Assembly: GCF_035582795.1 (NCBI RefSeq)
Contig: NC_134372.1
Span: 37,858,316-37,922,315 of the forward strand
Length of the DNA: 64,000 nt
Origin: Mycteria americana
Lineage: Eukaryota > Chordata > Aves > Ciconiiformes > Ciconiidae
Reading direction: 5' to 3'
Shown: positions 27,901 through 39,900 of the stretch, piece by piece
Numbering within the stretch: position 1 is the first letter of the stretch
Layout of the letters: each line of letters opens with the position of its first letter
The notes under the pieces: model-generated
The model's database searches: none
What the model was told of the DNA's origin: nothing
Seen by the model: the letters and a program-made list of their open reading frames with translations, nothing else
Made by a program: the position numbers and the translations under genes

Positions 27901-30900
27901 CTCATCACTTCCACAGGGACAGTTCCCTATGAATTCTATCTAGTTATCCCTTTACTTATTAGTGCTACAGATAGTCTTTTTTCTTTTTGTTGTTGTTCCT
28001 GGGTCCCAGGGTTAACTGCTACAAGAGAGAACCTAACTTGTTAGAGGGAACATAAAGGAGGTGGTTTTGATGCATTAATTAAAAGAACTACTAGTACTTT
28101 CAGAGAATTTCCATGATTTCACAATTGCCTCCTACTACAGAGGATAGTTTCAGTTTGAAATAATTTAGAAACTCCAAAGACTTACTGTAATAATTTCCTG
28201 TATGTTCTGGTAGCATTTTATTTTTCAAGTTGTTTGCAGTAGCAAAGACTCTTACCCAGTTTCAAACTCAGTGTTTTCTATTTTGTATGTCAAAAGCAAG
28301 AAGATTGCCTTAATTACATCTGCTTTGTAGGTTCATACAAAGGTGTTAACATTCCTGTGTTACTTCAAGTGTTTTCTGTCTTGCTCTTGTGAAGTACTTG
28401 GCTGTGGGCAATTCTGTTTATTCTGTGATACTGATATGAGATACAGAATTATGCTAGATTATTAGAGACTAACATGAAACTCTGTTTCTGCCATATGCTT
28501 ATGATGTGTATTGGCTGAAGAAATACAATGTCTCATGTAAGTGTATTGGGAAAAGACCTTTTTCTTAATTCTTAAGTCAGTGGATGGGGAGAAGGAAACA
28601 GCCATTGCTAATGTGATGTAATACTTCACATGCTTTAAGTATTACAGTTATCTTATATGTGTGTATAAAACATGTGCTTAGTTTTAACAGATGACTGCAT
28701 GCAGTCTTTGGGAATTACAGATGCAACTTGTGTGATACATTTCGGTTTTCCTTCTCCAAGAATCTTTGGTCAGCGTCTATACAGCATGTCTGACAACTTC
28801 TGTAACGTGGTAAAGGTTTGAGTAAAACTTTAACAGGTTAATACTGCATTTATTTATTACATGGTGGATACATAAAAGCTTTTAAAAATAAATATATATA
28901 TATATTTTTTTTTTTAGGATTCCCCTGCAGATCAGGAATATACAAAGACAAGATCAGTCATTCTGCTAACAGAAAACAGTGCATGTCACGTACTTGGGAT
29001 TCTGCGCTATTTGCAGCACGCAGAAGCTGAAATTCCACCAGAACTGCATGATTTTACTGCCAAGATGCTAGAAGCTGAAGAAGATAAGAAATTTTCAAGG
29101 CCACTGTGTTCCTATCTTAAAACATTTGGGATTTGCAAGTAAGGAAATACCAAGTTTTCTTGACACCCATACTGATGCGGGAAGGCATTGTATGCCCTGA
29201 ATGATGACTGCGTCTACTTTCTTGATGATACTTTCTTGTTGGATACTTTTATTCAAACCAGGTTTTGCTCATGATTTTTTTTTTCTGTTCACTGTTGCGT
29301 CTGTTTCAGTCTTCTTAGGTACTTCTATGAAAACAAAAATATTAACATTGTTATGGAGACCAATCATACATAGTAGCATAATTATAACTCCTGCCTAGAT
29401 GTACTTGAGGGAACTTTAAGCCATTGTTTTGATTAGTATTCTAACCATAATTGCATGAGGCTTGTGCTTTACTCTCTCCCCTGTTGTCTCCTGTCCCTCC
29501 AGAGTGGGTAAGTAGATGATGACTTCTGAGCTGTGTGTAACTGGATTGTAAGTAGTGCCTGAAGGAGGAAGCTAAAGTGTTCTCAGGTGTGACTTCTAGT
29601 GTAGATAAGTGTTGTTAGTGTATGTTTTGCTCTGAAACAAGTTTTCTGGTGTTTGTTGTACAAACTTTTCCACCAAGAGCTTTTTGGCTGCTCCTGTCTA
29701 ACCCCCAGTCATTGGTGCTATTTGAGACAGGAATTGAATATTGAGGGCTGATGAAATTTTAATGTTTAAAGCTGTCGTAAGTCACATCAAAATAGTTTAC
29801 AACTGAAAACAAAGGGCTCTTTTCTAAAACCGTTTTCTTAATACATAGGAATAGAACAGTTTGTCCAGATCGTCATCAAATTAATTTACAAATAGATGTG
29901 CCCCAGAGGATACCAGACAAAATTATACCAACGCCTGGATGTGTGACAGTAAGTTGTTATTATTTACGTTGGTTTTGGGATATCAAGAAGGCAGGTCTTA
30001 AAAGCTACTTAGCATATTACTTTTTTTTATTACATTAATATTACTGTAGTATGTATACTATATCTCTTAGATGTTTGTTACTTTTTAGCCTTTTTCCTCT
30101 CTGCCTTGCATAAATAAGTGTGCCTTAATCCTTAATAAGATTTTCCTAAGAAATCCTAAATAAGATTTTCCCTTAATCCTTCGCTTGAATTGAAATTGTT
30201 TTGCAGGTGATTCTGAGTTTACCTCAGATTTTCTTCTTCATTGAAGATTCCTGTTCTGTGGGAAGAGGGCTTATGTTCTGTTTATTCCTTTATGCATTGG
30301 CGTTGATAGTAGTGTATTCAGTTTTTCATTTGAGTAATTTTAGTGCAAAAAGAGTGAAGGCCTCATGCTTCCCCAGTCAGTTCTTCTAAAACTTACTGTA
30401 AGGTTGGAGGACACTTAGAATTAAGCTTGAATGGGTGTGGAATGCCTTAGTGATTAGTAGCTTGGCAGGTAATAGTATAGTTCACAGGTGTTCATTTATG
30501 TGGAATACCACCAACTGAGACCTAACAGTTCTTGCTCTATAAATTTCTGTCCAGTATTGACTGGATTATGGGCAATTAGTATTATTCATACTCTTATGAA
30601 TGATATAATAATAACAACTCATAATCTTCTGAAATGTGTATGTGTAGCAACATCTCTGTCACCTCTTTGGGCTGGAAAGAGATATGTGATCTTGTTATGA
30701 AAACTTATGTTTCATTAATTTAAGAAATTATCCAGTCCTCCTTTTTCTAATGTATTTTATGCTTTCAGATACTGCCTCTCCACATTGTAAATGCAACAAA
30801 CTACTTCGGTCGAATAGTAGATAAACAAAAGGACCAATATACAATTCTTGCTGAAGAAATTAATGAGTATTTCCAGAAACCTAGTAATAAAATTTCTGTT

Positions 30901-33900
30901 AAAAATGTGGAGAAGCTAGCGTTTTATGGATTATGTGAGAAAACACTTTTTCACAGGTAAAAATGTTGGGGTGCTTTTTAATTATTCATGTGCACTTTTT
31001 TATACAAAGTAATTTAAAACTTTCACTATTTAGTTAAAAAAAAAAAGTCAACCCACCCCCAAAACCAGCAAAAAATCACTGCTATTCAAATCATTCTTTA
31101 AGAAGCTATCACGTACTCTAAGTTACCAAATGGAAAACAGAATTACTACCCACGTGTGTGCACACAGTTAGATATTTTGCTATGAAAATACCATTTTTAA
31201 ACGAGTAAATTTAAAAAACTTTTTACAACTGATTATATGAATAATAATTCTGTGTTTCCTCTCCTACTGTATGAAGGGTTCAGGTGGTAGAGATTTCCCC
31301 AAAAGAGGAGGAAAATTTGTTCTTTAACGTCAAAATTAAATATATAGATGAAGGCAGAACAAGTCAAGTTCAGAGCTATCAGCTGCTTCAGTTACCTGCA
31401 AGGTTTCAGTGTCTGCCACCTCAGGCTGTGGAATTTGTAGTTTGTAGAGTGAAACCCATTGATAATGAAATTGAATGGAATCCAGAGGTAATATTTATCA
31501 GGTTTTTCATGGTATTTCCTTTAAGTTCTTTAATTTGTCTGTGTGTTATTTTCTGCAAGAAAACAGTTATGAACTGCAAATTTAGTTACCAAATTTCATT
31601 GCTTATTAGTATTACCAATAAATATCTGCTATTGGGCCAGAGTCTAAGAAGTCAGTTTTCTTGTTTGTTTTCCTACAAAATAATAAAGTGAAATTTATGG
31701 GATTTTCTTCTCTGTGATTTCAATGGCTTCTTCCAGAACAAGTTATTGCTGCTTTTGAATCTGTGGGATTCAGTAACAGGGGAAAGGTAGCCTCTGTAAA
31801 CTGACCTGTTTTTGAGTATTCTTCCGTTAAGGAAGCTCCTTCCTTAAAGGCTAATACTATTTTAACCTACAGTAAAGTTGGAGTATTTCACTAGTTTACT
31901 CAAAACTGTTTTCATTGAATACCCTTTTCATTGTTAAGCACAGAAGATTTTTCTATTATAATTAAAATAACTGTAAAGTTATGTTGGTATACATCTCAAG
32001 TGCAGTGCAAATTTGTTTTTTCTAGGTAACTCATTATATTCATCACAAAATTAAAGGAAAACAACATGAAGCAAAAATAGTGCATACCTTGGGAAATACA
32101 GCTTGGGTTGATCCAATGGTAGGTATAGAATTGTAGCATTACAAAATATTTGTATCTAAACTCCTTTGTAAGAAGGGCACCCATTCTTTTCTTTCCTTCT
32201 GTCTGTTCCTATTTTAATTTTATTCTACGTGGTATTCACATAATACTGTTGGTTAATTTACTGTGATGGTGTCTGAGCACTGGAACAGGTTGGATCAGAG
32301 GTTATAGAGTCTCCATCCTTGGAGATACTCAGAAGCTGTCAGGACATGTTCCTGGGCAGCTGGCTCTAGGTGACCCTGCTTGAGCAAGGGGGTTGGATGA
32401 GATGACATGCACAGGTCCCTTCCAACCTAAACCATTCTGTGATAAATATGTATGCTTGTATATAGATGGAATACATGACTGAGTAAAATTTGGACTTTAA
32501 ATCTGGAAAGCTGACTATGCACCAGTAACAGAGCACCGAATTTATTATAAATGTCATCCAGACTATTCCACAAAGTTAATAACAAAAGTGTATTTTGGAA
32601 GTACTAGTTTTTAGGGTTTTGTCTTGTAAAATCAGTTCTGTAGTTCATCACACATTCCTTGGAAAGAATGAAACTTTGATCCTCCAAGATTGTTTGCTGA
32701 TATCTAAGACCTCTTATACCAAGCTTAATTTATTCTGTTTATATTTCTAAGTCTTTGCTGTCTTTTATGGATCTTGCACTAGTTTAGAGTTAATTTCATT
32801 CTAAATTTTTCTGCAGACTGAAAAATGCTTTTAAGCTTTTTTCCTTAGTTTTCTTGATCAGAATAGGAAGAATGGGTGCTCTTGTTCTTGGATATTTTTA
32901 CAATTTGACTTACACTAACATCTAGAAGACTTCTTGGTCTTGCAGAGTGTTAATGCATAGTGTTGTGAGTTTTTCCTTTATAAACTGAGATTCTTTCTGT
33001 CAGCATTCAAAAGAGGACGTGTAACCATCAACTGGATATAAATGCTATGATTCTGACCTTTCAGGTATTAAGGTTTTTTGGGGGTGTTTTTGTTCTGGGG
33101 GGTGGGGGTGGTTTTTTGGGTTTTGTTTTGTTTTTTACATCTTCTTGTTGCAGAAGTCTCGGACATGATGAAAGTGCTTTAATTATTGGTTCCCTCAGAG
33201 TCAGCTTTTTAGGTTTTCCTGAAATTAAAATGTTATGGTCAGTGTCATGTTTGTATTGTTCTTCTGTCAATTCATTGGTCTGTAAGAAAGGCAGTACGGG
33301 CCTGGACCAAGTATTCCTGTTGGTAGTGCTCACTGGAAGGTGATAGCTAGGGATAAGTTGGAGTATGTCATCCACGTGATGATGTTTCCTCTGAGTATTC
33401 TCCTGTTCTCCCAAAACTTTGCAGGTAGCAGATTGCCTTAGGGCTGTGTTTTACTTGAAAGGAGTTTTTTTGAAAGACAGGAATCTATTCTGGCAGTTAC
33501 ATCAAAGGACGAAAAAATCAAGTGCCTTTTAAGCCTTTACTAATGGCACGAACAACCTAGTTGCATTTTTATGATGCCTGTTAAGAAATAACTTCATTTT
33601 ATGAGCAAGGAGTTCTGTGAAGAATTGTTATTAAAGGTAGCTTGCAAGTTGAGGGGTTGGTTCGTTTGTTTGGGTTTTTTTAATGGTCTGGAAAAGTTAA
33701 TCAGAAGGGCCTCCCTGTATCTCTGGATCGTCATGTGCCTCTTGTGGCTGCTTGGTCCTGCCAAAGAGTACAGTAAGTTATCCCTGTGCTTTGGAATGTA
33801 TCATGCGATGTTTTCCATCCGACCATTCAGTAAGCTGAAAAATAAAGTGGAAAGAAAAAATTATCTGGAAGCAATTCTCTTTAGTATCTTCCTTTCCTAT

Positions 33901-36900
33901 ATGGTGTATCTCAACCTTTCTCTGATTTCTGTGCTTTGGTTTTGATTAGGGTTTTTCTTACTGTGCCCCGCCCAGCAGTTTTATTGTTATTTGGGTCCAG
34001 AAGTTATTCTGACGATGTGGTGTGTATTTTGGCTGTAATTTGTGTAATCAGGGCTAGGATTGTTTACTTCATTGCCATCTTGGTTCTGTCAGATGGGACT
34101 AGCTAGTAGTTACTTGAGCCATTATCACAATGAAAAAGATGGTGATACTTTGAAAACAATTAAACATGGGTAGGTTCCTGTTTGAAAATCAGAGAAAACT
34201 AATTGCTTACAGGTATAAATAAATGGGGGTATGCTTAAAGTTTTACTTAAAGAACAGCTTAGCATTGGAGAGAGCCCATTTATGAACTTCAGTTTCCATT
34301 TAGTATGCTTTGTAATTCAAGGTGCGGGTTACCAGGCTTTCAGATTTAAAGATGTCTGTCAATGAATACAACGTTCGATCTGAGATTTTGTCTACGGGTC
34401 TGGGAACTGACAATCCAGAACATATAACACAACTTCAGAAGTTGTGCGGACGCATGAAGGTATTTGATCATGCAAAGAACTTGGAGCCTTTGTAAGTGTT
34501 TACAAATTTTTTTTCAGCATATACTTTACTGGGGGGGGGGGGGGGGGGGGGAATCTATTATTTAATTTTAACTGGATATTTTCGTGATTAGTGTTACTGA
34601 ATGTGATTTTTTTCATTTAAACACAGAGGCAGTATTGTTTGTGATGTGTCTGCTTTCCTTTAACTATTCTTTAGCCATATAATCATCATGGAAAGAAAAA
34701 AATATCAATTCTAGAAAATGTTAAACTAGTATTTGATGCAGATAGTCAAGATTATAATAAAAATATAGAGTCTGAATTCAAATTCTGTTATCTTTTATTA
34801 TGATCAGTGGCTTTTTTGAATGCTTACCAGTCAGTACAGTAGAGCATATTGTTGGTGTTCGTACAACTGCAGAGTTCAAGCTGGAAAACTTAAACAGTTT
34901 ACTTTGAAAGGATTAGGTCCATACACTTAATGAGTACGGCTATATGATGGGTTTTGCAGTAACAGCACTGTACTTTTTTTTTTTTTGAGAGCCATCACTG
35001 AAAATGTAATTTAAATGTTTTTGTCTGATCAACCAAGTTTTTTTTTAATATTTACAAGGAAGAGAGAAATCTCAACTGTTTTCTTTCGGAGAATAAATAA
35101 TTGCTTCATAAACAAAAAAAGATCCCTGGAATACCAGCATGGGCACTGTATGTGTTGTCTCAGGGTTGGGCAAGTTAATTAAGGCTGTTCCTTCTGTGAC
35201 TTAGCCAGTCAACAAGATGAGGAAGCCTAACCCCCTCCATAGTTCATTTCCATCTTAGATTGAGGTTCTTGCATTTCTATCTAGAACTATACTGGAGTTT
35301 AATCCTAACCAAAGGATTTGGTTTTTTCCCATATTTTGTTCAACCTTAAAAATCAGTATTTGAGAACAGCGTTTGCACTGTTGATGCTTGGAAGGCTTGT
35401 TTTCAGGTTTTATTCCTCACAGAGGACTCTCATCTCTGAGCTTTCTCCTACTGAGTGCAACCTTTTTGAATTTACTTCTTGTTTCATGCTGTTACTCAAC
35501 AGGAAGGTTGGTAACCTCCTAATGGTCACCAGAGTATGTAATGCCAGAGACCAGACAACTTTGTGGTTGTGCTGTGTGCAACAGTTTCATCTCAAATATC
35601 TGTAACACAACTGCTTGGATTACTTTCTGCAGATTCGCTAAGCCTGATACTACTGTTGAAACATTCAGAACTGACTGCAGTCTTTTTTAGTAAGGTACTA
35701 GTTAAATAGAGGGGACTGAAAGAGCTCCTGTAAGGTGAAGTTGATTGAGTAACTTCATTTGTGTTTTGTGCAGGAATGTCTTCTCCCTGTTGCAGAATAT
35801 GCATAGTTACATGTTGGTTATGCAGATTTTGGATGCTTTGGTTATGCAGATTTTGGATGCTTCATTGCAGATTTAAATTTTATAAAAGAAATTTATAGTT
35901 CTTAGTATGTGGCAGATCACTTGGCCTCCCCTTAATCTGTGCTAGTTCGACAAGCATTCTGTATTACTCTGGTTTTTGTCTAGGATTTGTGTGTGTGATG
36001 TGGTAGTTTCTTATGTATTGTTCTTTATGGCTGTCAGTATGGCTTATTACTTAAGGGTACCCATAATACTTAAATCATCCTATTTTTCTCTGGTCATGAT
36101 AATTGCATCAGAGAATGCTTCTGCTCAGTAAAAGGTTTTATAAAATAACACAAAGATAAAGGATACGTTCCATGCTATTTTGAAAACAGTCATTTTTTCT
36201 CTGAACTACTTGGTGAATTGCCTACGTGGCAGAACTCCTGCCTGACATCAGCAGCCAAAACCACCTCCTATTAGTGCATCAAGCAGCACTCAGTATAGTG
36301 GGTAAGCTTTCTGTTCTTTTGCCTCAGCCATTCACTTCAATTATATGTCTTTGCTACAGAGTGCTGGTCTTTGTGACACACACACTGCCCCACCCCCCCC
36401 CACCCCCCCCCCCCCCATCAATCTTTCATCTCTCATTTACCACCTTGTTGACTGTTCGATAAGTGCGCAATCAAAGCAGTAGATCCTTCCATCTCTTTAC
36501 ATGATCTTTGGATATCATTCCGTGAAGACTTGGCAAATACTGCAGTCAGTCCTGATTAATGATGTTCGAGAAACGTAGGCTGTCCTTCATTGCAAGTGTT
36601 TCCACAGTTGGAGAGGTACTAGGCCTAGGCTGAAAAGTGTGGTTTTTTGCAGGAGTATCTTCTTATAGAATATGCAGTTACATGTTGGTTGTGTCGATTT
36701 TGGGTGCTTCATTGCAGACTTCATATACAAAGCCTTTGTCTAACTTCATACTCTATTTGCCCAGTTTTCAGCCCCCTACCTTTCAAGTCCTTCTTCAGCT
36801 TGTGAGGCACCTCCTTGCTTGGTAGCTGTCTTTAGGTTTTCTGTGTGGCCTGTGAATAATTAAATATTTTTGTAGAACCTTGGTTGCTTTAAGGTAAGAT

Positions 36901-39900
36901 TAGATTCTCTCAGACTTTGTCTTTCCAAAGCTCTTCAGTAAATCATAGGAGACTTGACTTTAAGTGTTTGATTCCTTCAAGTATAGGAATACTTAAAGGA
37001 ATACACTCAGAAATAGTTTGTTTAAAAAAAAAGGCCAAAAAAACCACCACTGTAAGTTGAACTTATTGTGCTGTATTTTACCTAGCCTCAAAGAATTGTT
37101 CAGTTGGAATTATTTGGAAACGATGATACACACTTTTTAAAGGTGTGGAAGTGGTTAAAGGTCTCTCTCATTTAAGATTAAAATTACTTTAATCTTACTA
37201 ATCTACCTCCAAAGTAATGAAGGTAAGATGTGTCAGTTCTGAATAAAGATGGCTGCATAGGTATTTAATACTAGATCTTCAATATGGATTAATTTTAAAG
37301 TATATAAATTGCAGACTGCATAAATTCATTTATGCAGTCTGAAACATTAGGTGATGGCTTACTAGACTGGATTCAGTCCTCTTATGCTACTAGGTGTTTG
37401 AAGCTAATGGAAGAAAGTATCTTTCATTTGGACAGATGAGGCCGTGTTTCAAAAATTATGCAGGGCTGTGTTCTTCTCAATAACGTTTTGGCGGAGACTT
37501 CCTAGACTGTTGCAGAACAGAGGGTTGAGGTGCCTATCTCTAAGCTCTCAGGTAGATTGACTGTTGCAGTGTTTCCTGAATCTTGAGTCCAGCTAGTGAA
37601 GCCCCTAGCTGTACAGCTGGAAGGCCAGAGGTCTCTTCTTAATAAAAGTGAAGAACTTTGAGTATTCTGAAATTTTTACTTTTTCCAAGTCATAATGAAA
37701 TATGACCAAAAAGCCCCCAAACCTACTGGAATTCCTTGTGAAAGGGAATCACTTTCCTATCTAGGTCTATCACACATAGTAAGGCCAGTAGATTTTTATG
37801 ATTCAAAGGAAAGCTGGTACCATCAGAAGTTTAAATGTTCTCCTAACTTGGATTTCTGTATAAATGCTTCTTACTGAGTTACCGAAGTTCAGCAACCCTG
37901 TGGTGAGATGTATGGTTTGCTACAAGTGCATTTTATTGTATTTTTTGGTATATATTAGAATGAAAAACTTAACTTCAGAAGGATTTCCAACTATGTTTAG
38001 GAATCCTTTAAATATTAAACATATTTAAAGCCTTTCTTTTAAAAATGTTGTCTTCTGTGTTCAGAAGCATAAAGGAAGATACAGCTGGTCCAGAGAATGC
38101 ATCCAACCTGCAGAATATGTCAATACAAGAAAATTCTACCGGAAACTGTAATTCTTCTAAAATTACTTTTGGGAATCATCCATGTGGTAAAACCTTTTCA
38201 TAATTTCCAAAAATTTTAAGACTTGAATTCAAGTTAGGTGCTTAAATGTCAACCTAAAAGTCATTTTACCAAATGCAGACTTCTCTGAGTATACAGAATA
38301 GCACCATATAGCTAATGTTTACAATAAGTCACAAGTACCTTCTAGTTAGCAGCCTGGAGATGCTGTGGAAGTAAGCCATATTAATATAGCTGTATTATTA
38401 TTTGGGAAATATTCTGTCCTTGAGAGACTCAGAATTTTTTGGCTCTGAATGGAATGTGTGTGCAGGAAATCTCTCCTGTAGAGAGGATGAGCGTTTTGCT
38501 GTCAAAGGCCATAGGGTTTAAGGAAGTTGAAATCTATTGAAATATGAGGTGAATGACAGCATTGTTCTCTGGGAGGTTTATCTTTTTTCTGAGAATCAGG
38601 GTGGTAGAAAATGGCGCTCCCCCCCCCCCCCCCCCCCCCCCCCTTCTTTTTAGTCTAGTGCTCAAGGACATGGTATTCAGTCAGTAGAGGCTTAAAAGCA
38701 CATGGCTTTGTCAGTCATAGAAGAGGGACAGAGGATGATCTGGCAGCAGTTGGCACATGAGTGCCATGAGCACTGAAGGAGCAATGAAAGCTGAGTGATT
38801 AAAAAGTTGCAGCAGACAAAAGTCAGATAAGATCCTGGAGTGCTTATCATAGAAGGCTTTTTTCCCTGGTGTGGTAGAGTGACTGTAATGCCATGTTTCA
38901 GGCTGTGATGGTAACATCAATATTAGTTGTTTCATCCCTGAAACTCTTAGTCAATTTCTAAAATGACATGTTTCAGGTTTCAAATACATGTCTTGAAACT
39001 GGGAAAACCTGGAAAACTGTGCATTTTTGGTGTGTTTTTAAATTTTCTTATACACACTGTAATACTCTTTTTAGTTAAAATTTTCAGTTGAATTACTGAC
39101 TTCATGAAATATTTCCAAATAGGAAGTACCCAGTATAAATGCCAAATATAGTCTTGCAGTAATAATTTGATTGCTAGCAAGTTATTTTTATTATGGTACT
39201 GGGGTATTCTGGAAGTATCTGGTTTCTATAGTATAGATAAGTATAAAATATCTTTCTGGATTTCTTATTTTTAGATGGTGTAGCTCAAACTAAGGAAGCA
39301 GAAGACTCTACCCTGCATCAGCGTAAATGGTACAAAAATTCAGAGTTCTTTGTTCCCATGCTTGGTTTTTTTTTTTTATGTGGACTGCCAACCAGGACAA
39401 TCATCCTTACTGAGATATCTGTTTTGTGAGTAAATAGGTGTAATACAGGTGGAAGTATTCCATTACATCCCTGTTGAACTTGAGAGATTACTGTTGCTGT
39501 TAAATATATATGTATATAACACATCATCTTGTGAATCCCTTAAGTAATTTAAATTGTTATTAAGTTGTTAAATTGTTAAATTAAGTAATTTACTTACTCC
39601 TGGAAGCTAACTTTGTGTGTTGAAATTATGTAATCTTTGATTAGACACCATAGTACTAGGAAGTGAATGAAAACAAACACTTTTTCAGCTCAGTCCATGG
39701 GCATAAATACCAGCTCTGACTCGCATTTGTCTGGATTATGTTTTAACCAAAGACTGTCCTATTTGAGGTCTAAATTGTAACTCCTACCCTTCTGTCTCTG
39801 CGTACTTAATGTGATGAATAAGTTTTGTGTCTCTCCCCTTAATGCAATTCTGTTCTTGGGGTGGGGAAGAAAATCTGATTTTGAAAGTGTGTCTGCCACA

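Noticed and set aside
33061-33414. 117-codon minus-strand frame in intron 23
   Set aside because: The Pro/Lys-rich end comes from the G/T-rich tract, and no family or splice signal supports it.
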